Assembly (NCBI GenBank): GCA_033557835.1
Contig: JAWQRO010000414.1
Span: forward strand, 1 to 39,506
DNA length: 39,506 nt
Source of the DNA: Helochares maculicollis
Lineage: Eukaryota > Arthropoda > Insecta > Coleoptera > Hydrophilidae
Reading direction: 5' to 3'
The notes beneath the pieces are model-generated. The model was not told where the DNA came from and ran no database searches. It saw nothing but the letters and a program-made list of their open reading frames with translations. Made by a program: the position numbers and the translations under genes. Within the stretch, counting starts at the first letter, position 1. Every line of letters begins with the position of its first letter. This document shows positions 10,642-21,800 of the stretch, in pieces.

Positions 10642-13600
10642 ATGTTTTCAGGGCGAGATTCTGTACTTACAGACTCTACGAATTCTGATTCCGGTCAAAA
10701 GGAGAACCTATGGTAAGTGTTTTGTTCGAGAATTTGATGTAATGCTAGACATAAAATGTAATGGACTCTGTTACTTACCCAACTTAGATAGTGATTTTCA
10801 CAAATCATTAATTTTCAAAACTTCTTTATATTAGAAACTAAAGACATTAATATTACGGTGCTCTAGAATAGTATGTACTATATAATTTTTCTAACAATTT
10901 TCGGTCAACAAATATACATAGATGTAGTTATGTTTAGATGATCGATTTTTGGTATGTCGTCTAGTATAGCCGCTCAAAATTAAAACAAAAGTCATAGATT
11001 TTGGACATATTGTGCGTTAAATCTTAAAAATGAATTTCATTCCACACTTTTTAAAAGCGATTGAGCTCTAATCTCTTAATAGTATATGTCTTGTTTAAAG
11101 TATCTTCTTATTAAGAAAGAGACAAAATACATTTTTCATATGGATAAAATTGAACATTTAGTTTGCCATTACTTTTCAACAATGAACTTCTGAAGAAGTT
11201 CTGGATCTACCACATCTTACAACAGTTGTTACATATACAACGATTAGTATATGGAAAAATTATAATCAAGACTTTTTAATTATGCTTATTATGATGATAT
11301 GAAGTTTACTTGAAACATTGTATTTTGTGTTTTACCACATGGAACCTTCACTGCTTATAAAATACCTGCCTATTACTTGGAAAGCTATTTTAAATTAATT
11401 ATTGTTTTGCTTAATACTAGTTTATAAGTGTTATTATTTCTCAATGCAAAAAAGTATAGATAAAAAATTATTGTTTAAATAAAACTTACAAAAAATAAAT
11501 CTCCAATACCATCTAACTCACCACTTGTTGAATAGTTGTAGTTAATAAGTGTAGTTCAATCCGTTATTACATACATCATCCTCATTTTACAATTTCACTT
11601 GTTCACCCAAATGTCATGATCATTTGCCAGCAATGCATTTAATACTAAAGCATGCCTTTTATAGACAATCAACTTGATTTAATGCATACATTCACATGAT
11701 TATTTTCTTTCCTAGGTCATCTATTTTAGCAGATGTCCAGAACCATGGAAATCCAAAATTACCATCATGTAAGCAAATTCTTGTATTAGGAGATAACGAG
11801 TGTGGTAAGACAACCTTGATTGCTAAGCTGCAAGGAGTTGAAGATCCTAAAAAGGGATCTGGTCTAGAATATGCCTATATTGATGTGAGAGATGATTATC
11901 GAGATGGTAAGTACTAGCAGTATATTAGTTTTATTTATCTTTAAAATATCCCAGTGCATATTCACAGTGAATTCCCAAATAATGATTATTTTTTGACTAT
12001 CAAGATAGATATCAAAATAAGTTAATTTTAGATTGTACCTTAAAATCGAGATAAAGTAGGATTAAAATCTTTTTGAATAAGCAAATTTGTAAATTTATTT
12101 TGCATAAATGTGCCAAATCACTGAATGACTAATATTATAGAATTATCTATTGTCAGATATGATAAAAAATTTGGGAATCCCCTTTATCTTTACAGTACAT
12201 TCCTTGTAAATAATTAATAATTAATCATTTCGCATTAAGAGAATAGAAAAACATTAATTTTAATCTTCATCAAAATCCAATTTATTGTAAGGCATTTTTT
12301 CACAACCTTGGTTTACAGAATACAGTAAAATACTCCATTTGAACTGTTTATAATCATCAATGTAGTTCATTAGGACATTTTTTGGCACTGAAGTTGTTTC
12401 ACTGTGAAGAGGAATGGGCTTACTGATGTCATTTAATTCAGAATTAACACGGCCCATATATTCAACAGAGCTTCGTTCTCCTAAAGCAAAGTTGTAGTAG
12501 TACTTCTTCTCGCTATTAGCATCGTTTACATCAAATACAGAAAAATATAAAGTTTCAGTTAATTGACTGTAAAACAACATAAAGAGAAAATTTAATTTAT
12601 TATAGTTGAGAATCCCAGTGCTTATTTGATCACGCCCACAAGGCAAACACCACTTAAACGTAGCTTTGCTGTTGTTTTTTATGTAATGGAACATGCTGGC
12701 ATGCTTTTCTTTAACATGCTGATTGTAATCGGTTAAAAGGCCGGCCCACTTGCACCTTTCCTCCAGAAAGTTTCTGCGTTGGATACTGGCCCTGCATTTG
12801 AAGCTGCAAGATTTTAGAAATTTGAAACAAATGATAATGGAAACAGATAAAAATGTATTTAAGAAATTATATTGATGGATATTTGGATGCAATTTTAATA
12901 AGCCTAAATGGAAGTAAGCACCATTGTTGAGAGATATTAGAAATCAAAGTTGTACTTACGAAATTCTTGAATCGCTTTCCCACATTTTGCCCCTAAATTT
13001 CATGTACAAATTCTGTGTAAACTTTGTTTAACTTTGGCACAGATTGTCAATATAAATACAAATTTCAAGATTGCTTGATTAGATATTAGATATATCACAA
13101 TGGGGAATACAAATATGTGAATCACATTTTTATTTAGCATTTTTTACATTTTTAACTACTGGAGGTGTGTTCCAACCTTTGATGGTGAAAGAAATTTTAT
13201 CAGTGCTTTGTAATTTAATTGTTAACAATGAAAACTAATGCAAAGCTGTTAGCTGTATATCATAAACCTCTTGTTTTCCATTAATGTTTGTCACTAACAT
13301 TGAAATGCATAGAATTTCTATGGCTCTATTCATAACAAAATTGCATAGCAAAAAAGGTTTTTTAATTTTTACAAGATTATCGGCTATAAAAATCCATAAC
13401 CTACCATGAAGTATATCAAACGATTTTATTCGAAAAATACAAATAAATTCAAAGTTGTAATGTCAAAATTAGCATTTGTTTCTGTTGTACATTCAATAAA
13501 TCTTGGTGTTAGAATAGATTTTTGCAAAATAGGCTTGGCTTATTTCTTGTGAGAGAATAAGTTTGTAGATGGTTTGCAATTGGATTATGTAAATTGCTAT

Positions 13601-15814
13601 TTGTATAACTTTTATTTAGTTAAACATTGAAAATGATTTAAACATTGTGTCTTGAAACATATTGAAAGCATCAATAGAAGTTGCTACTACTTGGGAATAT
13701 TTATTTATTTAAATTATAAGATAATTAAACCATGAACCACAAGCTGTACAACAGTAAATATTTTTTTACGATTATATGTGGTATACATATTTACTGATTT
13801 ATCATTTCAGATCATACAAGGTTAAGCGTTTGGGTGTTGGATGGTGATCCAGGACATGGTGATCTTCTGAAATTTGCACTTAATGAAAAAACTTTTCCTC
13901 ATACTCTGGTAATTTTAACGGTTACTATGACTGCTCCATGGGGAATTTTGGAGCAACTGCAATATTGGGCTTCTGTGTTGGCCGATCATTTGGATAAAAT
14001 GAAATTAAATGTAGATACTCGGCAAGCAAGAAGACAGCATTTGGTTAAAATGTGGCAAGATTACGTAGAGCCAGGCAATGAATTAGATCCCTCTTCTCCA
14101 ATGAAGCGCAGCTCAAGAAATTTAGGGGATGATTTGGATGGAGATTTGGAAAGTGGAGGACCATTGCCAGAGGGTGTGTTAACCAACAATCTTGGGCTGG
14201 ATATGGTTGTGGTTGTTACTAAGACTGATTACATCCAGACTTTAGAGAAAGAACAAGATTACCGAGATGAACATTTAGATTTCATGCAGCAGTGGATTAG
14301 GAAATTTTGCTTGCAGTACGGTGCAGCTCTGTTCTACACAAGTGCTAAAGAAGACAAAAATTGTGACCTTTTATACAAGTACCTTACACATAGAATATAT
14401 GGGTTGCCCTTCCTCACACCTGCTTTGGTTGTAGAAAAAGAAGCTGTTTTTATGTAGGTTTCATATAATTTTTTGATATATTTGCAAATAATATATATTT
14501 TTTTCATATTAATCATAAAAATCAACCAGTTATTAAATAGATTCAGTAGCACATGAAATCGATAGTTGGCATTTTTAAACTTATTAACTTGTTTATAAAT
14601 TGTTTTTATTAGGTTTACTGCAGATTTTAACCTACATTGGTTCAAAATCAGAAATTTCTAGGCACAAATAAGTATATTTGAGCTCAATAAGATTATCATA
14701 TTATCATATTATAATATTTTCATAATAATTATCTAAACGAATTTTATAATGCAAAATTTATGAAAGTCATTCTTCATAAATCATATTATTTCTAAGAGAG
14801 TTGATTGTGGAGAAGTTCATTGTGATACAGAAGACTGTTCGTTTAGATTAAAGCCAAAAATTGCAGTAATATTGCATTGAAATAATATTTAAAAATACTT
14901 AAATTCTTAATGAGGCGAGAAAAATTGGACAAAAAACTACAATGCCTACATAACTACGTATTATTTTAACCAGAGTACTTAATAACAATTTTTCTTGTGC
15001 TCACCATTTATATTATGATTTAATATCTTTTAATGAAAGACTATTAATTTTAGTCCAGCGGGCTGGGATAATCTAAAGAAAATCAGCATCTTATACGAAA
15101 ATATGCACACATGTAAGCCTGAAGATTACTACAGAGATATTATCGCACAGCCAGTTACTCGTAAGGTAAATGACACTCTATGAATGCTTGGTAGCTTCTG
15201 TATCTATGAGGGAAATACATCATTAATTTTGTTTACAGACTATCAGCCGTGAGACCGAGATCGTTGCTGAAGATGAACAGGCATTTTTAAGTCGCCAACT
15301 TCAAATTCTACTGGCAGGTGGAGGGCAAGCACAAACAGGCCCAAGAGCAGGAGAATCTGCTATGCGAGCTTCTGCTTTAGGAAAGTCTCCGAGATCTCCG
15401 GCCACACCAGGGATGCAGGGATCACCTAAAAAAGTAAGACTTGTTCACAGTCAATTATTTTGTGTCCTGTTATACATTCTAATGCAATTTTAAGTTTTCA
15501 TTGTGTTATTCATATTGATTTTGGATTTCTCTTTTTAAAAGCTGGATGGTTCTAAAGTGGTCAGCACTCCTGGTGGAGAAGGTGTTTTAGCCAGTTTCTT
15601 CAATTCTTTACTGCTTAAGAAAACTGGCACAAATCCTGGCAGCCCCCCGACAGCTGGGGGGACCAAACCAGGCATTCCTGATTTGACACCAGATAAAATG
15701 CGGTCTGATGCACAAGCTGAACTTGACCGACTCGCCCGAAAGAAACCTACAGCACCAGAGAACAGCGAGACCGTGGGAGAAAGTGGTGTTGATTTTAATG
15801 CTTCCGATTGTTAA
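10642..15814 (+). CDS. Dlic: Cytoplasmic dynein 1 light intermediate chain
   Basis: This subunit links the dynein heavy chain to cargo adaptors. Six exons join in phase: 10642-10712, 11716-11906, 13811-14453, 15054-15165, 15239-15433 and 15542-15814, giving 494 residues, about the size of the Drosophila protein. The Ras-like domain begins with a Walker A loop GDNECGKTT (residues 49-57). DGDPGHGDLLKFAL and VVVVTKTDYI are further G-domain landmarks. After a Pro/Ser-rich linker, exon 6 encodes GEGVLASFFNSLL (about residues 416-428), which matches the amphipathic helix that binds Hook, BICD and Spindly adaptors. The tail is acidic and ends ASDC. Intron 2 (1904 bp) contains a SIAH-like gene on the other strand. 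AATAAA at 16138 is the likely poly(A) signal. Confidence 0.96.
12260..13003 (-). CDS. SIAH/Sina-like protein nested in Dlic intron 2
   Basis: Two exons, 13003-12960 and 12803-12260, join with GTAAGT and TTGCAG borders into an open frame of 195 residues. Residues about 18-49 read like the second half of the SIAH-type zinc finger, with Cys18, Cys32-Lys-Trp-Ala-Gly, His44 and His49. The last spacings (C-x11-H-x4-H) equal those of human SIAH1. The following region, including TETLYFSVFDVNDANSEKKY and GRVNSELNDISKP, fits the TRAF-like beta-sandwich substrate-binding domain. There is no RING domain and no first zinc-finger half, so ubiquitin-ligase activity on its own is not expected. An in-frame stop lies 27 bases before the ATG, although an unseen upstream exon joined at a CAG in between cannot be excluded. 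It could be a diverged, truncated paralogue. No stop or frameshift breaks the frame, which argues for a live gene. Confidence 0.6.
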
Positions 15815-16595
15815 GTAAAATTAAAAATTTACAATTAATTTAAATAAGTTAACCAGTTAAACACAGCAAAAGGCATACACTTAAACACAATTTCAATGCA
15901 AATGTAACAAAAGAAAACTGTATTCTTTGCTTTTAGTTTCTGTGGTGACTTTTGGGATTCTATAAATACTGAGAAATTTTTATCATTCATGCAATGCAGT
16001 TTGAGAAAGTGTGATAATTTATTTTTGAATATATTTCTTTATTAATGTTATAGCTAGCTTCAGAAATAGTTAAACTAATTTATTGCATGTATGTAACATT
16101 GTAAGTCTAATGTGTAATATTTCAACAAAAAAGTTTTAATAAAAAAATCTTTTATATGTTTGACTTTAGTATTTATAAAGACGATACCCTGCACGACCTA
16201 TTGAAATCCTGTTATCACTTTGTATAAATCAATACCTCTGGCATTTCAAAGATAATTAAGGAAATGTATACTGTCATAAATTAAAGATTCTATATCGAGT
16301 GCAAACAGATTATTATCAGTCAAATGCTAATGAAGCAGAATCATAATCACTTCACCCTTTTTGTGTAAGCATAGTCAATTTCTTTTCATTGCATGTGTGA
16401 AATTTTAAAACTAAGCGCCATTTAATTAAAAAAGCGCCGGTAGATGGACAAATGGGACTTTTCTAGGGAATTATGAAACAAATTTGGTTGCCTAAATAGC
16501 GACTTTCTCTATTTGACAACCGACAGTAAAACGGTTTATATTTGTGTTGGTTGCTCAATTTTAAATACAGAAAACTGATCTATAAATAGTGCAAA
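15815..16595 (+). other. Dlic 3' UTR and SPAG7 promoter region
   Basis: This 781-bp tandem gap holds the Dlic 3' UTR, up to a poly(A) signal at 16138-16143 followed by further A-rich sequence, and then the presumed SPAG7 promoter. No further gene or repeat was recognised. Confidence 0.5.
16138..16143 (+). terminator. Poly(A) signal AATAAA of Dlic
   Basis: AATAAA occurs 324 bases after the Dlic stop codon and is the best candidate in the gap before SPAG7. Confidence 0.5.
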
Positions 16596-18279
16596 ATGGA
16601 TTTACTTGGTTCTATTATGAATTCTATGGAAAAGCCACCTTCTCTAAGCGACAAAGAAAAGCAAGTTATCAAGAGTAAGTAACATTTCAAGAGTTCGATT
16701 TATCTCCCTTAAGAAACATGTGACTTACTTGCCCTTTTTGCAGAGAGAAAGGAGGAAATCGAAAAGAGGCAAAATGCAGAAAAAGAGCGACTGAAACGTT
16801 TCAAAGATGATATTGAAGCAAAAATGAAGAGTCACTTTGCAGACCTCACGAAAAGCTACCTCAAATTCTACCCCATGGACCACATTTTCAGGAGTATCAT
16901 GTAAGTTTGTTTAGGGTGTGACTTGCATATTAAATGCTTATCCATCAAAAAGTGTAAACTGTTATCTAATTTTATGTTTTTTGATTTGATGTAAATATTG
17001 TATAGATACCAAAACAACAATGATAAGCTATTAAGTTTTGCAGGACCTTACATGAGTTCTATTGCAACTAAGTCATAATTTTTTTCCCTTGAGTTTTGAA
17101 TTAGGAATAATAACATGTTCAAAGACATAGAGTAATATGGTTTGTTTTTATATGTTAAACATTTAATTAATTTTAAAGATTAGGGTTATTTTTATAATTG
17201 TTTGCATTTGGACTTGCAATTTAGGTTATTTAAAATACAAGATTAATCCTTGATTTTTTGCCAATGAATTGTTGGCTTTTCCCTTTTGAAGTACCTAGTT
17301 ACCATGGCGGAGATGAAACTAGCTTGATTCTTTCTCAAAACCTATCAAAATTAGGTAATCACTTGTTAATTTCTACTGATAAAATAGTAAGAGGATTGTG
17401 TATACAGATATGCCTTGGGGGTTATGTTTTTTGCAAACTGTTTCATTTTTTGCCCATACTTTAAGCAATAAAGTGAAGACACAACTCTTTCAAAACAAAA
17501 TTAGACTTCTGGCGCATTAATATTTGAAACAAATATGTGATATCAATTCAAGATTATTTGTTTTAATAATACAATTTTAGTTTTTACATTTTTCTTCACA
17601 TATGCACAGCTCAACTTAGAAGCATTAGATATAAAAGCCTGCCAATAATTTAATTAATTGCAGACATGAAGTGGCAGAGTCACAAGGCTTAATCACATAT
17701 GCCTTTGGAACTGATGGGGTTGACAGATATGTGCGAGTTTATCGTAAAGAAAATCCTCCTTCTGATGATGAATTGGCAGCTAGGCGGAAAGGAGAGCCTT
17801 GGAATGACGAGATAAGGCAACAGTTGGAAGAAAGGGTAAGAAACGGAATTTGAAATTAAGTTTAACAAACTGATTCTCGGAAAAAGCCCACTTTAGTCCC
17901 ATATCTAACTAGTTTTGTTTGACAAAGTTTTGGGACAGGACTCAGTACTTGTCAATTATTTCTTGCAAATGTATTAATATATTTTATAAAAGCATTATTA
18001 TTTTAGCGGAGGCAGGAAAAAATTGAGGAAGAATTGGAAGCACGGCGAAAACCTGAAAAGATTGTACCTAACACAAACTACAAAGACAAATATGCCCATT
18101 TAATTGGACAAGATGCCGCTTTAGATGCAGCTAAAAAAACCGAAACAAATAAGCAGTACGGATTCGTTCCAAGCGAGAATAAGAAAGACAATCGATCTAT
18201 TGAACAAACTATGGCGGACATTCGAGCGAAAAAACGACAAAAAGTTGTTCATGATAATGAAGATCAAAGCAAAAATTAG
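16596..18279 (+). CDS. SPAG7: Sperm-associated antigen 7 homologue (R3H domain)
   Basis: A conserved nuclear R3H-domain protein with an incompletely known role; the R3H fold usually binds single-stranded nucleic acid. Four exons join in phase: 16596-16674, 16744-16900, 17664-17835 and 18007-18279, giving 226 residues, against 227 in human. The start MDLLGSIMNSMEKPPSLSD is almost the family consensus. A Lys/Glu-rich helical stretch follows, then the R3H region with FRSIIHEVAESQGLITYAFG and RYVRVY. The C-terminal part keeps DYKDKY-like NYKDKYAHLIGQDAALDAAK and NRSIEQTMADIRAKKRQK, which looks like a nuclear localisation signal. It runs in the same direction as Dlic and converges on AHCY. Confidence 0.94.
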
Positions 18280-18390
18280 TCTAGTACAATATAAATCTTC
18301 TAAGCAAAAATTTTTATCTTGAATTTCCTTTGGAGGTTTATTTTAAAATCGATTTTAATTCATTTATTAAAATATTGTATTTATGTGATT

Positions 18391-18396
18391 AATAAA
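18391..18396 (+). terminator. Poly(A) signal of SPAG7
   Basis: AATAAA lies 112 bases after the SPAG7 stop codon, inside the 560-bp convergent gap with AHCY. Confidence 0.5.
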
Positions 18397-18747
18397 TATA
18401 AGTAGTAATAGAGATTCACTTTTGTTTGAAATGTAGAATGTCACCTTTTTTAAGAAATATTATTATTTCAAGATTTTGAAAGAGAACAAGCGGAATATAA
18501 TTTCTTTAAAGGTACTGGTTAAGTTCACTAGTTTAATATATTTGGCAATGGCTTTCTATTTGTTTCTAATAATAATAATGAATACTTAACAGTAGGTCTG
18601 ATAATTGCTTCGTATCAATTTGCTGGTAATTACATTCATTATTTTCATAGAAAATATCAAGGACTTTGATTGAGTCTTACTAAAAACTACACTACTACAG
18701 GATTATTAATGTGATTGATAAATAAAAGTGGTCATATAGAGTTCGTA

Positions 18748-18753
18748 TTTATT
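18748..18753 (-). terminator. Poly(A) signal of AHCY
   Basis: TTTATT on the + strand gives AATAAA on the minus strand, about 87 bases after the AHCY stop codon. The SPAG7 and AHCY transcripts therefore need not overlap. Confidence 0.5.
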
Positions 18754-18839
18754 TCCATATCAAATAGTTTAAACATATAAAATGCAAAATTCGTATCATG
18801 ATTATGACCTCATAACTCATGAACTTATCAGTTTCATAT

Positions 18840-21800
18840 TTAGTAACGGTAATGGTCTGGTTTAAAAGGTCCGCACTGCGGTATTCCCAAATATTTTGAT
18901 TGTTCCGTTGATAGTTTGGTTAGCTTTACGCCCAAATTGTCCAAATGTAACCTTGCAACTTCCTCGTCCAAAATTTTCGGGAGCATATGAACTCCAATTG
19001 AGTACTGGCCTGGTTTTGTCCATAATTCAATTTGAGCCAAAACTTGATTGGTGAACGAATTGGACATAACAAAAGATGGATGTCCCATTGCACAGCCTAA
19101 ATTGACTAATCGTCCTTCTGCCAGCAGGATAATGTGATTTCCATTTGATAATAAAAAGCGGTCTACTTGTGGTTTGATATTAACTTTAGCCTTAGCATTC
19201 TTCTCTAGCCAAGATACATCAATTTCACAGTCAAAATGACCGATGTTGCAGACAATACTATCATTTCGCATGTTCATGAAATGCTCGCCAAGAATAATGT
19301 CTTTACAACCGGTAGTGGTGACAAAAATTTGGGCTTCTTTGCTGGCTTCATCCATTGTAGTTACTTCGTAACCTTCCATGGCGGCTTGAAGAGCGTTGAT
19401 AGGATCAATTTCTGTTATCAATACCCTGCAACCAAATGCTCGTAGAGATTGAGCTGATCCTTTACCTACATCGCCATAACCAGCAACGCATGCAACTTTA
19501 CCAGCTAACATAACATCTGTGGCTCTTTTAATGCCATCAATGAGAGATTCTCTGCAACCATAGAGGTTATCAAATTTGCTTTTTGTTACCGAGTCATTAA
19601 CATTGATTGCAGGGACTTTTAATTTGCCTTCTTTGAACATTTTGTAAAGATTATGAACTCCAGTTGTGGTTTCTTCACTGATACCCCTGCATTCATCTAA
19701 GTACTGGCTGTATTTGGTGTGGACAAGGTTAGTGAGATCACCACCGTCATCGAGAATCATGTTGAAGGGCTTTCCATCGGCAAATACTATAGTTTGCTCT
19801 ATACACCAGATGTATTCTTCGTCTGTTTCACCCTTCCAGGCATACACTGGTACCCCACGTTTGGCTATTGCCGCTGCAGCATGATCTTGTGTGCTGAAAA
19901 TGTTGCAACTGGACCATTGAACCTATCAATTAAAAAATTATATTCAAATTAGTTTCATTTCTACAAGTTCAAAGTTTACATTCTTAAAAATTAGATAACT
20001 TAAGTGGGTATTTTAGTCAAGAAATTCGAAAAAATCTATTTTTTTATTTAATATTTTCTAAGTTTAGACCTTTAAAAATAAATCTTTAAAAGGATTTTTG
20101 GAAATTCGAATTATTTTCGGCATTAGTTAATTTTGTGATGTGTCAACTAAACCGGTTCGGCTAGAACGCATGAATAGTAGCGATAGGTACCCTGATTTTG
20201 CAAGACTTTGTTCACGAGAAACCACCAACAAGCAAAAAAGTATTGAAACTGATAACGCCAATATACAAGAACTTGTTCTCGGAAAGCTTACTAAGAAGAT
20301 GTTTAGGTTCAGAAACACAGAATTATAATGAATCGTTGAACTCGCTTATCTGGACTGTTGCACCTAAACATATACATGTTAGAAGTCACACCATCGAAAT
20401 AGCAAACCACATTGCTGTCTGCATTTTTAATGAAGGTTTTTTACTGGTTTTAAAAATTATGGGTACAATGTCGATTAAAATTGGACCTGAAATCCATGCA
20501 TTCTCAAGCAATCGAGATCAACAGCGTATCAACCGTTCCGAAATACGAGCTTTCGAAGCTTCCAAAGAAGGCAGAATTGCTCGTATGGCTGAAAGGTCTG
20601 CCAGCAATGTAGTTTTTGAGCTGAAGGAAGGAACATTGTATGAAGCAGGGATGGCCAATTAAAAAATGTAAGTATAACATACCATAAAACTACTGAGAAT
20701 GCAAACTTTAAACGCTTTTTTCAATACTTTTGACATGATATCTCAACTACTAATACACCAATTCACTTTTAAATTTAGTACAGACGTTCTTAATACTATC
20801 AAAATTGTCTCCACATAGGTGTTTTGAAATTTATTTTTTTACTATATTTAAAAAATTCCCAAAATTAAAAAAAGGAGGCAAAATTATGATTTTTTTTCAA
20901 AACGACCCCATTTTGTGAAAAATTTTTTTTCAAATGCATATTAGAAACAGTTATTGAAGTCAATTTCCAGAATGTCCTTCAAACTCTTTCTTAATTTGGC
21001 TTGTATTCCCTCAATCGATTTAAAATGATGTCACAGGGAAAGTTTTTTGTTTGGAAAAACAGTTGTGTAATAATATTAGTTGTTGTAAATTAGTTTTGAA
21101 TAACTAATATAGTGGGAGATGGTGTGCCTTTCTCTGTATTGTTTGAACAACTTATGGCAAAGACTCGCAGTTTTGTTATCAAATGCGCCTTGAAACATAT
21201 TTAATGTTTGAGGACCTGAAATTCCATTATTGAAGCAAAATTTAATGGATATCTATTGTTGAATTTTCACGCATTCTACCAAACAAAAATTCCCTTTTTT
21301 AAGATGAAAGTACGTAAGGGTATCTCATGAACTGCTGAAGATATATGTATAAAATTGGACACTTATGTTAGTTACAGTGCTTTGAACCTTGGCAAACTAC
21401 TCCCTTAGACAAGTTTGCATGACCTAAATGGGTAAAGTATTACTATTTGTTGATTTTCAAGGAAATATAATTATTAATCGTTCATATTCCCAAATCAATA
21501 TTTCCATATATTGCATTCAATTCATTCCGAAAATTTTCTAACATTCACATACATAAGGTAATGGAGCTTATACTATTAGGAGCAGTGTAATATAAATACA
21601 TTTATTTTAGTCAGCGTAAGGAAAACAATTAAAATAGAAAAAATAAAATAAAACAAATGTAGATGTGTGCTATCTATCATAGAGCAACTGTAACCTAAGT
21701 TAAACAATAAAAAACAAAATTTAACCTGTTATATATAATGACTCGCTTAGCTGTCCACATATAATAACTGACATTAACAATAACTATTGTATTTATAAAT

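Noticed and set aside
19236..19952. Several + strand frames opposite AHCY exon 3
   Set aside because: They are antisense shadows of the strongly conserved AHCY exon.
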